A stretch of 64,000 bases of DNA, taken from assembly GCF_904848625.1 (NCBI RefSeq), contig NZ_CAJHCP010000012.1, positions 186,001-250,000 on the forward strand. Reading direction: 5' to 3'. Under the pieces are notes generated by a model that saw nothing but the letters and a program-made list of their open reading frames with translations, was not told the origin of the DNA and ran no database searches. A program made the translations under genes and the position numbers. Shown one piece after another: positions 17,781 to 26,862 of the stretch (its first letter is position 1; every line of letters starts with the position of its first letter). The DNA comes from Paraburkholderia metrosideri (GTDB lineage: Bacteria > Pseudomonadota > Gammaproteobacteria > Burkholderiales > Burkholderiaceae).

Positions 17781-19403
17781 TCAAATCGCGCGCATTCCGG
17801 ACATCGCAAAATCCGTATTTGCTCCGCGCATTTCATCCAGCTGTTGCGTGCGCAACACAGTTTCTGAAATTTCGAACACGGAAACAGCTTGTTTCAATTG
17901 CTGCGTTTGCTGATGCAGCGAAGCGGCCGCCGCCGCCGCCTCTTCAACCAGCGCCGCGTTCTGCTGCGTCATCTCATCCATCTGCACGACTGCCTGATTG
18001 ACCTGTTCGATGCCCGTGCTCTGTTCGAGCGACGATGCGCTGATCTCCGCCATCATCTGCGTGACGCGCGAAATTGACTCGGACACGTTGCTCATCGCCG
18101 CGCCCGCATGTTCGACCAGCGTCGAACCGCCCTGAATCTCGGCAACCGATTCGCTGATCAACGTCTTGATCTCCTTCGCCGACTGCGCGCTGCGCTGCGC
18201 GAGGCCACGCACTTCGCCGGCCACCACTGCGAAGCCGCGTCCCTGCTCGCCTGCGCGCGCCGCCTCGACGGCCGCATTCAGCGCGAGGATGTTGGTCTGG
18301 AACGCAATGCCGTCGATCACCGAAATGATCTCGGCGATCTTGTCCGAGCTTCGCGCGATGCCGCGCATCTTGTCGACCACCTCGTTGACCACCTCGCTGC
18401 CGCGCGAGGTCGCCGCCAGTGCCGTTCCGGCAAGCGCATTGGCGTCCCGGGCATGGTCGGCGTTCTGGCGGACTGTAGCCGTCAGTTCTTCCATGCTCGA
18501 CGCGGTTTCTTCCAGCGACGCCGCCTGGTTTTCAGTACGCGCCGACAGATCGGCGTTGCCGGTCGCGATTTCGTCGGCGCCGAGGTGGATCGAGTCGGCG
18601 GCTTCGCGCACGGTTTGCACGGTACGCGCTACGCTCGCCTGCATTTTTGCGAGGCCCGAGAACAGTCGGCCGATTTCGTTGGTGCCACGCGCGGCAATTG
18701 GCTGATCGAGGCGGCCTTGCGCGATCCGGTCGAAGTGACGGCCGGCTTCCTCCAGCGGCGCCACCACGCCACGCCGAAGCGCCGCGTGGACCGCGACCGT
18801 GCCGGCGACCAGCACCAGCAGGATCGCGATGCTGACGACCCGGAAGGTCGCCATGCGAGCGTCGATCGAATCGAGCGATGCATGGCTCGCGGCGTCGCCG
18901 AATTGCACGAAGTTGCGCGACTCGGCGAGGTACGCGTCCTGGAACGACTGAGTCGGCTGATCGAGGAACGCCTGAATATTGTTCGCGTCGAGAAACTGCA
19001 CCAGTTCGACGAGCGCGTCGTGCAGCGGTTTGTAGCGCGCGGCGAGGGCGGTGGCGCGAGCGCTGTTCTCGTCGCCGCTCTTCTGCGTGTTCATGAACGC
19101 GCTAAATGACTGATCGGCGGCGGCCAGCTGCTCGCGCGCATGCTGGACGATGTCGGCCGGTTCCCCGCCGCCGCGCACCATACGCGTGCCGGCCCGCGAG
19201 AGGTTGATCCGCGCGTCCATCAGACGCTCGGTCGTTTCGTTGACCGCGTCGACCTGTTTCAACGCGATGTTGGACAGGTCACCCACGTCGTCGTGCGTAC
19301 GGGTGAGCGACCAGAACCCCAGCCCGACCGTGACGAGCTGAAATACGCAGAAGGCGGCCAGAACACACAACAGGCCGGATGCGACTTTGATCTTGCTGAA
19401 CAT
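17781..19403 (-). CDS. Methyl-accepting chemotaxis protein (Tar/Tsr-type, four-helix sensor)
   Basis: 540 residues. A membrane helix (about 8-33), a periplasmic four-helix-bundle ligand domain of about 150 residues (TarH-like: DARINLSRAGTRM, then DAALVELVQF-like helices), a second membrane helix (about 190-210), HAMP, and the signalling domain with tip [34 protein letters not shown]. Members of this type sense amino acids or organic acids directly or through a binding protein. The ATG at 19403 is preceded by an AGGG. The C-terminus lacks an obvious NWETF-type CheR tether. Confidence 0.9.
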   Translation of the reverse strand: MFSKIKVASGLLCVLAAFCVFQLVTVGLGFWSLTRTHDDVGDLSNIALKQVDAVNETTERLMDARINLSRAGTRMVRGGGEPADIVQHAREQLAAADQSFSAFMNTQKSGDENSARATALAARYKPLHDALVELVQFLDANNIQAFLDQPTQSFQDAYLAESRNFVQFGDAASHASLDSIDARMATFRVVSIAILLVLVAGTVAVHAALRRGVVAPLEEAGRHFDRIAQGRLDQPIAARGTNEIGRLFSGLAKMQASVARTVQTVREAADSIHLGADEIATGNADLSARTENQAASLEETASSMEELTATVRQNADHARDANALAGTALAATSRGSEVVNEVVDKMRGIARSSDKIAEIISVIDGIAFQTNILALNAAVEAARAGEQGRGFAVVAGEVRGLAQRSAQSAKEIKTLISESVAEIQGGSTLVEHAGAAMSNVSESISRVTQMMAEISASSLEQSTGIEQVNQAVVQMDEMTQQNAALVEEAAAAAASLHQQTQQLKQAVSVFEISETVLRTQQLDEMRGANTDFAMSGMRAI

Positions 19404-19445
19404 CGTAAAACCCTGGAAGCATGGAGACGGAAAGCTACACCAGGG

Positions 19446-19472
19446 TTTACGGCATATGCGCTTCTAGCTTGA
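19446..19472 (-). promoter_or_regulatory. Sigma-28 (FliA)-type promoter of the second MCP
   Basis: On the minus strand TCAAG begins the -35 (TCAA at 19469-19472), then 15 bases, then GCCGTAAA (19446-19453). The TCAAG/GCCG combination is frequent in beta-proteobacterial flagellar promoters. The start of transcription would be near 19438, about 35 bases before the ATG. Confidence 0.6.
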
Positions 19473-19689
19473 GGCCAATTTCATTAAAAATCGGCTTACA
19501 TCCCCTTTTCAGCGCGCAACGTGTCGATTGCCAACGTTTGCCGCAACAATGCAAGAAACATATTACCGATTCACCTTGACGGAGCGCGCCCGCGGTTTCT
19601 AGAGTGGGTAAGGATTGCATCTCGCAATCGGCCAATTGCACGCCAGTGCACCTGTCAGCTGTCAGCGGGCCCCGCCCGAAGGAATCACG

Positions 19690-20124
19690 ATGACCGACCT
19701 CCTCGACCGGGCGCGCGGCGCACTGCATGCCCAGCCGTTCAGCATGTTGTTGGGCGCAGAGCTGATGCACACGGGCACCAGCGAACTCACTCTGAGCCTG
19801 CCGATCCGCGATGAACTGCGGCAACAGCACGGCTTCGTGCATGGCGGTGTCATCAGCTATCTCGCGGACAATGCGCTGACTTTCGCCGGTGCGCTGTCGC
19901 TCGGGCCGAAGGTCGTGACCGGCGAGTACAAGATCAACTATTTGCGGCCGGTAGTGAACGGCACGCTGATCGCGCGCGCGAAGGTGGTCTATGCGGGTCA
20001 GCATCAGGCGACGTGTCAGTGCAACGTCTATGTGATGGACGGCAATCGCGAGAAACTCGTGGCGGTCGCGCAGGGTACGGTCAACCGGATCAGCGATAGC
20101 GGCGAGCACGAAGCGGCCGGCTGA
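19690..20124 (+). CDS. PaaI-like hotdog-fold thioesterase
   Basis: 144 residues of the hotdog fold. HGFVHGGVISYLADNA is the catalytic helix region of the PaaI/YdiI-type acyl-CoA thioesterases, and GEYKINYLRPV is the strand that lines the CoA groove. The substrate acyl-CoA is unknown. A GAAGGAA site lies eight bases before the ATG at 19690. The gene stands alone and ends in a bidirectional terminator shared with the sugar-acid hydrolase operon. Confidence 0.85.
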   Translation: MTDLLDRARGALHAQPFSMLLGAELMHTGTSELTLSLPIRDELRQQHGFVHGGVISYLADNALTFAGALSLGPKVVTGEYKINYLRPVVNGTLIARAKVVYAGQHQATCQCNVYVMDGNREKLVAVAQGTVNRISDSGEHEAAG

Positions 20125-20127
20125 TGC

Positions 20128-20168
20128 AAAAAGGCCGCTCCTGCTGATCAAACAGGAACGGCCTTTTT
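20128..20168. terminator. Bidirectional terminator between thioesterase and fucose cluster
   Basis: AAAAAGGCCG and CGGCCTTTTT flank an inner TCCTG/CAGGA pair with a nine-base loop. It ends both the plus-strand thioesterase gene and the minus-strand sugar catabolic cluster. Confidence 0.85.
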
Positions 20169-20226
20169 ATCTGCAACTCACGTCGTGCGGTGGCCTTGAT
20201 CAGACCACCACCCGATCACGCGCGCG

Positions 20227-21075
20227 TTACTCCGCTGCGTAGGTCTTCTGCGTTTGCTCGCCGAGACCTTCAATACCCAGACGGATCGTCTGACCCGGCT
20301 TCAGGAACACCGGGTTCGGCTTCACACCCATGCCGACGCCCGGCGGCGTGCCGGTCGAGATCACGTCGCCCGGTTGCAGACTCATGCACTGCGATACATA
20401 CGACACCAGCTTCGCGACGCCGAACACCATCGTCTTCGTGCTGCCGTTCTGATAACGGTGGCCGTCCACTTCGAGCCACAGGCTCAGGTTCTGCGGATCG
20501 GCGACTTCATCGCGCGTGACGACCCACGGGCCGATCGGGCCGAACGTGTCGAAGCCCTTGCCCTTGTCCCACGTACCGCCGCGTTCGATCTGCCATTCGC
20601 GTTCCGACACGTCGTTGATCACGCAGTAACCGGCGACGTAGTCGAGCGCATTGGCTTCGTCGATATATTTGGCCGGCTTGCCGATCACGACGCCCAGTTC
20701 GACTTCCCAGTCGGTCTTCTTCGAGCCGCGCGGAATTTCGACGTCGTCGTTCGGGCCGCAAATCGCGCTCGTCCACTTGTTGAAGATGACCGGTTCGGTC
20801 GGCACTGCAAGATTCGATTCCGCCGCGTGGTCCGCGTAATTCAGGCCGATACAGATGAACTTGCCGATCTTGCCGACACACGGGCCAATGCGCGGATTGC
20901 CTTCGACCACCGGCAACGAAGCCGGGTCGAGCGCACGCAGTTTGGCGAGGCTCTCGTCGCTCAGCGTGGCGCCGTCGATATCGCCGACCACTTTGGACAG
21001 ATCGCGAATCTTGCCTTGCGCGTCGAGCAAGCCCGGCTTTTCCTGGCCTTTCGGCCCATAACGAAGCAGTTTCAT
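20227..21075 (-). CDS. Fumarylacetoacetate-hydrolase-family enzyme, probable 2,4-diketo-3-deoxy-L-fuconate hydrolase
   Basis: 282 residues. The FAH fold is shown by CIGLNYADHAAE, the metal-binding Glu region DWEVELGVVIGKPAKYI, and STGTPPGVGMG near the end. The last gene of the cluster, it should split the 2,4-diketo-3-deoxy sugar acid into pyruvate and lactate, the known final step of the non-phosphorylating L-fucose pathway in Burkholderia. The family alone would also allow ureidoglycolate-lyase-like or acylpyruvase activity; the neighbours decide for the sugar role. AAGGGAAG precedes the ATG. Confidence 0.85.
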   Translation of the reverse strand: MKLLRYGPKGQEKPGLLDAQGKIRDLSKVVGDIDGATLSDESLAKLRALDPASLPVVEGNPRIGPCVGKIGKFICIGLNYADHAAESNLAVPTEPVIFNKWTSAICGPNDDVEIPRGSKKTDWEVELGVVIGKPAKYIDEANALDYVAGYCVINDVSEREWQIERGGTWDKGKGFDTFGPIGPWVVTRDEVADPQNLSLWLEVDGHRYQNGSTKTMVFGVAKLVSYVSQCMSLQPGDVISTGTPPGVGMGVKPNPVFLKPGQTIRLGIEGLGEQTQKTYAAE

Positions 21076-21122
21076 CGTTGCACTTCCCTTACGTTCAATA
21101 GTGTTCGGTTCGTCAATGTGCG

Positions 21123-21866
21123 TCAGTTCGACCAGCCGCCGTCGATCACATGCGCCTGGCCTGTGGTAAACGACGATTCGTCGGACGCGAGATACAGCGC
21201 CAGCGCGGCGATTTCGTCCGGCTTGCCGATGCGGCCCATCGGCTGGCGCGCGACGAACGCCGCCTGCACGGCGTCCAGCGACGCGCCTTGGGCCTGCGCC
21301 TGCGCGGCGATCCGCTGTTCGAGCGACGGCGAGGACACCGTGCCCGGGCAGATCGCGTTACAGCGTACACCACGCGTGACAAAATCTGCAGCGACGGACT
21401 TCGTCAGCCCGATCACCGCAGCCTTCGACGCGCCATACGCAAAGCGGTTCAGCACGCCCTTCACGCTCGACGCCGCCGAGGACATGTTGATGATCGAACC
21501 GTGGCCTTTCTCCAGCATGCCCGGCAGGAACGCGCGAATCATATGGAACATGGCCTTCGCGTTCAGATTGAAGGCGAAATCCCAGTCTTCTTCGGGGCAT
21601 TCGAGAATCGAACCCGCGTGCACGTAGCCCGCACAGTTGAACAGCACGTCGATCGGGCCGACGCTGGCGGCTAGCGCCTTGATCGCGGCGGCGTCGAGTA
21701 CGTCGAGCTGACGCGCTTCGACCGGCTTGCCGGCGAGTCCGTCGATGCGGATGTCGGTGGCGATCACCCGCGCGCCTTCGCGTGCGAAGAGTTCTGCGGT
21801 GGCCAGACCGATGCCTTGTCCTGCTGCGGTAATCAGGGCCGTCTTGCCGGCCAGTCTTTGTGTCAT
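21123..21866 (-). CDS. SDR-family dehydrogenase, probable 2-keto-3-deoxy-L-fuconate dehydrogenase
   Basis: 247 residues, a classical short-chain dehydrogenase. It has TAAGQGIGLA (cofactor site), NCAGYVHAG, the catalytic Ser in INMSSAASS, and YGASK with Tyr and Lys. The Asp in ATDIRIDG after the second beta strand indicates NAD preference. It should oxidise C4 of 2-keto-3-deoxy-L-fuconate to the 2,4-diketo acid. It lies 47 bp before the FAH-family gene and 61 bp after the lactonase gene; TGGAG precedes the ATG. Confidence 0.85.
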   Translation of the reverse strand: MTQRLAGKTALITAAGQGIGLATAELFAREGARVIATDIRIDGLAGKPVEARQLDVLDAAAIKALAASVGPIDVLFNCAGYVHAGSILECPEEDWDFAFNLNAKAMFHMIRAFLPGMLEKGHGSIINMSSAASSVKGVLNRFAYGASKAAVIGLTKSVAADFVTRGVRCNAICPGTVSSPSLEQRIAAQAQAQGASLDAVQAAFVARQPMGRIGKPDEIAALALYLASDESSFTTGQAHVIDGGWSN

Positions 21867-21927
21867 CTACGACTCCAGTTGAATGGACTGCTTTTGCGTT
21901 GATGCCTCTTCAGGAAATTCGTCAGAA

Positions 21928-22758
21928 TCAGAGTCGATAAAACGCGGCGGCATTGCCGCCGAAAACGGCTTCGCGCTCGTCGTCGCTCAACGACGCGAGC
22001 AACGTGGTCGCGACAGAATGCCAGAGCAAATAGTCGCCGTTCAGATCGAGCACGGGCCAGTCGCTGCCCCACATCAGGCGCGCGGGGCCGAATGATTTCA
22101 GCAGATGCTCGACATACGGCCGCAGCGTGTCTTCGGTCCAGCCGGGCGAAGCCTCGGTGGCGAGGCCGGATAGTTTGCAATGAATTTGCGGCAGTTGGGC
22201 CAGCCGCGTAATGGCATCGGCCCAGACATGGTAGCCGGCGCTGCCGTAGCGGATGGGCGGCTTCGCGCCATGGTCGATGACGATGCGCAACGCCGGGAAA
22301 CGCGCAGCGAAGGTTTCGATGTGCTCGACGTGACGCGCGTAGATCAGCGCGTCGAACGCGAGGTCGTGCGCGATCAGTGCTTCGATGGCGGGAGCGAGAT
22401 CGGGATTCGCGATCCACGTATCGTCCGGTAAATCCTGAAGCATCGGGCGCACGCCCTTGAACTTCGGCTCGCGCGCCAGCGACTCGATCACCTCGGCCGC
22501 CGTGGGCGACAGCAGGGGAACCCAGCCGACCACGCCCGCGATCGACGGCTCATCGCGTGCCATGCCCAACAGGTAATGCGTTTCTTCGACGGTCGGCGCC
22601 GCCTGCACCACCACCGTTCTCTCGATGCCCGCCCTCTCCCGCCACGGCTTGAGATGCTCGGGACCGAAGCTCCGGTACAGGATCTTCAGTTCCGGTGTGA
22701 GCCACCCGTAATCGCCGCGAGCGGGGTCCCAGTAGTGGTGGTGAGCGTCGATAGGCAT
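21928..22758 (-). CDS. Amidohydrolase-superfamily lactonase, probable L-fucono-1,5-lactonase
   Basis: 276 residues of the COG3618 group. The N-terminal metal motif is MPIDAHHHYWDPARGDYGWL, very close to characterised L-fuconolactonases. Other active-site regions are VVVQAAPTVEETHYLL, IDHGAKPPI and MWGSDWPVLDLNGDY, the last with the conserved Asp. It hydrolyses the aldonolactone produced by the aldose dehydrogenase encoded just upstream (7-bp gap). The start is ATG 22758, because the metal motif begins there; the longer frame to 22881 lies within the upstream gene. Confidence 0.88.
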   Translation of the reverse strand: MPIDAHHHYWDPARGDYGWLTPELKILYRSFGPEHLKPWRERAGIERTVVVQAAPTVEETHYLLGMARDEPSIAGVVGWVPLLSPTAAEVIESLAREPKFKGVRPMLQDLPDDTWIANPDLAPAIEALIAHDLAFDALIYARHVEHIETFAARFPALRIVIDHGAKPPIRYGSAGYHVWADAITRLAQLPQIHCKLSGLATEASPGWTEDTLRPYVEHLLKSFGPARLMWGSDWPVLDLNGDYLLWHSVATTLLASLSDDEREAVFGGNAAAFYRL

Positions 22759-22765
22759 GGTCAGA

Positions 22766-23806
22766 TCATTTCTGTGACACAGGCGCGCGTGGATCGAGCA
22801 AGCCTTCTTCACGCAACGCGGACCACAACTCGGCGGGAATCGGCAGTTCGAACGAGGCGACGTTCTCGCGCAATTCGTCACTGCTGCGGGCGCCGGTCAG
22901 CACGCTGGCAACCGCCGGATGCGCATACGGAAACTGCAACGCCGCAGCGGCCAGCGGCACGCCATGCGCGCGGCACACCGCCTCCAGTCTCGCGACGCGC
23001 TCGATCACTTCGGGCGGCGCATCGCCATAGTTAAATTTCAGATCGCCCTGGACACCGCGCGCCAGGATACCCGAGTTGAACGCACCGCCCAACAGAATGC
23101 TGACGCCGCGCGCTTCGCACGCTGGCAGCAAGTCGTCGAGCGTCGTCTGTTCGAGCAGCGTATAACGGCCCGCGAGCAACGCGCAATCGATATCGAACTC
23201 GGCCATCGCGTCGAGTATGACGGCGCCTTCATTGACGCCCAGTCCAACCGCCTTGATTGCACCCGACGAACGCAACGAGTCGAGCGCGCGGAATCCGCCG
23301 CCTTCAGTGAGTTGGCGCCAGTAATGAGGATGGTTGTCGCCGTGCGTGACCCGGCCGATATCGTGGACCAGCAGGATGTCGATATCGACAATGCCCAGAC
23401 GCTGCTGGCTGTCTTCGAACGAACGCAGAATACCGTCGTGCGTGTAGTCGTAGATTGCTTCGAACGGCAGCGGGTTTTGCCATCCTTCGCGGTCGTCGAA
23501 CGGCGTGGTGCGCGGCACAAAACGGCGGCCGACTTTGGTGGACAGCACGTAATCTTCGCGCGGGTAGTGACGCAACGCATGGCCCAGCCGATGTTCGGCC
23601 TTCGTATTGCCGTAGTGGGGCGCGGTATCGAAATAACGCACACCGGCGTCCCACGCCGCGGCGATGGTCGCGTGAGCTTCCTCGTCGGACAGATCGCGGT
23701 ACAGGCCGCCTAGAGGCGCTGTGCCGAGACTTAACCCGCTCACCTGCAACGCACCGCGACCGACGCGGCGGCGCTGCGTGATGTTCGAAACCGTGCTTGC
23801 CGTCAT
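22766..23806 (-). CDS. Aldo/keto reductase, probable L-fucose (D-threo-aldose) 1-dehydrogenase
   Basis: 346 residues of the AKR barrel: GLSLGTAPLGGLY, YFDTAPHYGNTKAEHRLGHAL (the Asp and Tyr of the catalytic tetrad), VLSTKVGR (Lys), DILLVHDIG (His). Proteins of this branch oxidise L-fucose and similar aldoses at C1 with NAD(P) to the lactone. ATG 23806 has AGGAG ten bases upstream. It is the first gene of the second half of the cluster, after a 256-bp gap that separates it from the dehydratase genes. Confidence 0.85.
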   Translation of the reverse strand: MTASTVSNITQRRRVGRGALQVSGLSLGTAPLGGLYRDLSDEEAHATIAAAWDAGVRYFDTAPHYGNTKAEHRLGHALRHYPREDYVLSTKVGRRFVPRTTPFDDREGWQNPLPFEAIYDYTHDGILRSFEDSQQRLGIVDIDILLVHDIGRVTHGDNHPHYWRQLTEGGGFRALDSLRSSGAIKAVGLGVNEGAVILDAMAEFDIDCALLAGRYTLLEQTTLDDLLPACEARGVSILLGGAFNSGILARGVQGDLKFNYGDAPPEVIERVARLEAVCRAHGVPLAAAALQFPYAHPAVASVLTGARSSDELRENVASFELPIPAELWSALREEGLLDPRAPVSQK

Positions 23807-23880
23807 TGAGCGTGTCTCCTTGTCGGCGGGAGTTAGCGGTTTGGCGCTTGCTCCCGTCTCGTGCACCTTGGGCTCATGCA

Positions 23881-23930
23881 AAGCTGTCGGCCCGAGTTGG
23901 CGCTTTAGCTGTCGGCCAGAGCGAGCGCTT
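23881..23930. repeat. Two tandem 25-bp imperfect repeats inside the fucose cluster
   Basis: Units 23881-23905 and 23906-23930 share 20 of 25 positions, with the common core AGCTGTCGGCC and the end GCGCTT. They lie 75-125 bp upstream of the aldose dehydrogenase start, in a 256-bp gap that is unusual for an otherwise tightly packed cluster. They may be a regulator site or an internal promoter region. Confidence 0.6.
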
Positions 23931-24062
23931 AAGCTCTTCCTCTGTTCCCATGCACCGGTGCGTTTGTGTTTTTACCACGCGTGGGCGAGATTTGCCCGCC
24001 ACGTGGGCAGATTGCCTATCGATCAAACCGCGCTCGAACCGCTTCAAGCAGTCCGGTTGAAC

Positions 24063-25391
24063 TCAACGCGGCTCGATCACCACCGCCCGAGGCATGACGG
24101 ACGCGCTCGACGGCAAGCACGCCGGACCCACCGGCTCGAAAGTCTTGTAAGTCAAAATGAATTCCTGATGCCCCAGCATTTCCGATTTCGACGCATCACC
24201 CAGCGACACCGCGACGGTCCGCTCAAACACCTCGCGACCGACTTCGTCGAGCGTGCCGCGTCCTTCGAGAATCCGGCCTGCGTCCACATCCATATCGCCG
24301 GAAAGATTGCGATAGGTCGCCGGATTCGCGCACACCTTGATCACCGGTGAGATCGCCGATCCGACCACCGAGCCGCGCCCCGTCGTGAACAGGATCACGT
24401 GTGCCCCGCAGGCGATCAGTTCGCCGATTTCCGCGTTATCGCTGATATTCGGAAAACCGAAGCGCGGCTCGCCGTCCGGCACGACATCGAGCAGATAGAG
24501 GCCGCCAGTCGGCGGCACATCGCCCGGTTTGATAATGCCGACAATCGGCGACGCGCCGCTTTTCGCATACGCGCCCAGCGACTTTTCTTCCTGCGTGGTG
24601 AGCCCGCCGTCCGCATTGCCGACCGCGAAACTGCCGTGTCCGAGAATCGAGTAATAGCGCGCCGCCTTCGCCACACAGGCGACGATTTCATCGCCCAGTT
24701 CAGGTCGTGCCGCGCGAGTCTTCATATGGAACTCGCAGCCCACCAGTTCGCCGGTTTCCTCGAAGATGCAGGTCGCGCCCGCGTCGATCAGATGATCGAA
24801 TGCGCGGCCAACCGCCGGGTTCGCGGTGATGCCGCTGGTGCCGTCCGAGCCGCCGCAAATCGTGCCGATCACGAGTTCGCTCAGCGCCATCGGCACTTTC
24901 TTTTGCGCGGCGAGTTGTTTGCGCGCGCCGCGAATCCAGTCGACGCCGTATTGAATCGTGCTACGTGTGCCGCCGTTTTCCTGGATCGTCAGCACCTCGA
25001 CCGGACGTCCGGTGGCGCGCACTGCATCCACCAGATAATGCTTGTTCATGCTCTCGCAACCGAGCGACACGAATAGCACCGCGCCGACATTCGGATGCGT
25101 GGTCAATTGTTCGAGCATCTTCTCCGCGTACCCATTCGGATAGCAACCGGGAAAGCCGATCAGATGCACGGGCGGTTCGCGTTCGGTCGAAGTCGAAGGA
25201 TCGTCGAACGCGTCCAAAGGGTCGCGAAAATGCGCGACGATCTCGCGCGCCACGTGATGCGCGCACTCGACCAGATAAGCCACCGCGACCACATTGCGGA
25301 TACCCTTGCGGCCATCGCTGCGCGGATAGCCTTGCAGCATCGGCTGCATTGCGCTCGTTGCCTCGGCAGTTGCTACGGAAATGTCAGTCAT
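24063..25391 (-). CDS. UxaA-family sugar-acid dehydratase, large (C-terminal) subunit, probable L-fuconate dehydratase
   Basis: 442 residues matching the C-terminal domain of altronate/galactarate dehydratases (UxaA/GarD): GYPRSDGRKGIRNVVAVAY, the metal-ligand region with GCYPNGYAEKM, SLGCES, and GTICGGSDGTSGITANPAVG, then DNAEIGELIACGAHVILFTTGRG. Single-chain UxaA also carries an N-terminal SAF domain; here that is the next gene upstream. In the cluster it should remove water from L-fuconate to give 2-keto-3-deoxy-L-fuconate. Campylobacter jejuni uses a comparable split UxaA pair in its fucose locus. Start ATG 25391. Confidence 0.82.
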   Translation of the reverse strand: MTDISVATAEATSAMQPMLQGYPRSDGRKGIRNVVAVAYLVECAHHVAREIVAHFRDPLDAFDDPSTSTEREPPVHLIGFPGCYPNGYAEKMLEQLTTHPNVGAVLFVSLGCESMNKHYLVDAVRATGRPVEVLTIQENGGTRSTIQYGVDWIRGARKQLAAQKKVPMALSELVIGTICGGSDGTSGITANPAVGRAFDHLIDAGATCIFEETGELVGCEFHMKTRAARPELGDEIVACVAKAARYYSILGHGSFAVGNADGGLTTQEEKSLGAYAKSGASPIVGIIKPGDVPPTGGLYLLDVVPDGEPRFGFPNISDNAEIGELIACGAHVILFTTGRGSVVGSAISPVIKVCANPATYRNLSGDMDVDAGRILEGRGTLDEVGREVFERTVAVSLGDASKSEMLGHQEFILTYKTFEPVGPACLPSSASVMPRAVVIEPR

Positions 25392-25433
25392 GATCGTTCC
25401 AGCGCGGCATCGAACCACGCAAATGTGCGCCTG

Positions 25434-25760
25434 TCAGTGATGGACGAACTCGTGGCCCGCGTCGCGGGTGTAGGTGGGCAGATAGTCGCTTTCGAGGTTG
25501 TGCGTGTGCAGATGCTCGCCACGCGCCACCGCTTCGTTCACGTGACCGATCACCGCGCCGTAGCGCAGCACCTTGTCGTCTTTTGCAAGTTCATGGCGCG
25601 CCACCTTGTGCCCGAGTTCGATGGTTTTGACGAGCGTGACGCGCTCGCCTTCTATCTCCACCTGGGTGCCAGCGGCGAGTCGTGCGGCCGCGATCAGGCA
25701 GTTGTCGGCGGGACTGAGCAGGATCAGGCGCAAGTCGGTTGGCAATGGAGCGCGGGTCAA
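25434..25760 (-). CDS. UxaA-family dehydratase, small SAF-domain subunit
   Basis: 108 residues with only the SAF domain found at the N-terminus of altronate dehydratases (LILLSPADNCLIAAARLAAG, TIELGHKVARHELAKDD, GHVNEAVARGEHLHTHNL). It should pair with the large subunit encoded 42 bp downstream. The start is TTG 25760: there is no ATG, and GGAG lies eight bases ahead. The last part, SDYLPTYTRD, is a common UxaA end of this domain. Confidence 0.85.
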   Translation of the reverse strand: MTRAPLPTDLRLILLSPADNCLIAAARLAAGTQVEIEGERVTLVKTIELGHKVARHELAKDDKVLRYGAVIGHVNEAVARGEHLHTHNLESDYLPTYTRDAGHEFVHH

Positions 25761-25806
25761 ATGAATTCTCCGTGAGAGGTACGCGTCGTCGGCATCGGCA
25801 TCGGCA

Positions 25807-26862
25807 TCAGTTCTGGCCCTCGCCGCTTGCCAGACGCGCCACCATCAGCGAGCCAAGAATGATCGCGCCGTAAATTGCCTGAATCCAGAACGACGGTACC
25901 TGGGCGAGCGTCAGCAGGTTTTGCACGACGCCCAGCAACAGTACGCCGGAGAGCGCGCCGAGCATCGTGCCCTTACCGCCGTCGAGCGATATCCCGCCGA
26001 TCACCGCCGCCGCGAACACCGTGAAGATCATGCCGTTGCCCTGGTTCGCGTTGATCGCGCCAACGTAGCCGGTCACGATCAGCCCGCCCAACGCGGCCAG
26101 CATACTGCCGAGCACGAACACGCCCCACGTGATGCGTTCGACGCGAATCCCCGCCGCACGCGCCGCTTCCGGATTGCCGCCGATGGCGTAAAGCGCGCGG
26201 CCCACACGGTGATAGCGCAGCACAAACGCGGCAATCGCGAACGCCGCCGCTGCGAGCCACACCGACAACGGCAAGCCGAACACGATGGTGGTCGCGAGCG
26301 TGAAGAACGACGGCGGCATATCGAACAGCGTGCCGCCTTTGGTCGCGCCCACCAGCATGCCGCGCAACACGATCAGCATGGCCAGCGTGACGATGAACGC
26401 GTTCAACCGCAAACGCACCACCAGAAAGCCGTTGATAAACCCGATCACCGCGCCGACCGCGACGATCGCAATCAGCCCGACCCACGCGGGCCATTGCATC
26501 CCGAATCCCGCAGACGCAGCGGGCATCACCAGCATCGCGCCGACGGCGGGCGCAATGCCTACCGTCGATTCGAGCGACAGATCGAACTTGCCGGTCAGCA
26601 CGATCAGCGATTCCGCGAGCACGACGAGCGCCAGGGCAGCGGAGGCGCCGAGCACACTGATCAGATTCGCGCGCGTCAGAAAGCTGGGGCTGACGAACGC
26701 GCCGATCACGATCAGCAACGCGAGCGCAGGCAGCAACGCCAGTTCACGCAGACGCGCGAGTTCGGTGCGGGCACGTTTGCCGCGCGACACAGGCGCGGGG
26801 GCCTGCACTTGCGCGTTACCTTGCGCCGTGCCGAATGCCGGGCTGGGCACACTATTCTTCAT
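25807..26862 (-). CDS. Sugar ABC transporter permease (RbsC/BPD_transp_2 family)
   Basis: 351 residues with about ten hydrophobic helices. The family region LVVLAESLIVLTGKFDLSLES and the ARAAGIRVERI coupling helix, which contacts the ATPase, are both visible, with GGISLDGGKGTMLGALSG near the end. A soluble N-terminal extension of about 40 residues precedes the first helix. ATG 26862 has AAGGAG 12 bases upstream and overlaps the ATPase gene by 11 bp, which suggests coupled translation. It should import the sugar handled by the cluster. Confidence 0.9.
   Translation of the reverse strand: MKNSVPSPAFGTAQGNAQVQAPAPVSRGKRARTELARLRELALLPALALLIVIGAFVSPSFLTRANLISVLGASAALALVVLAESLIVLTGKFDLSLESTVGIAPAVGAMLVMPAASAGFGMQWPAWVGLIAIVAVGAVIGFINGFLVVRLRLNAFIVTLAMLIVLRGMLVGATKGGTLFDMPPSFFTLATTIVFGLPLSVWLAAAAFAIAAFVLRYHRVGRALYAIGGNPEAARAAGIRVERITWGVFVLGSMLAALGGLIVTGYVGAINANQGNGMIFTVFAAAVIGGISLDGGKGTMLGALSGVLLLGVVQNLLTLAQVPSFWIQAIYGAIILGSLMVARLASGEGQN

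Noticed and set aside
19405-19450. Inverted repeat GTAAAACCCTGG/CCAGGGTTTAC that could hide the ribosome site of the second MCP in an mRNA hairpin
   Set aside because: The likely FliA-type promoter overlaps the upstream arm, so transcription would begin inside or after it and the full hairpin would not be in the message.
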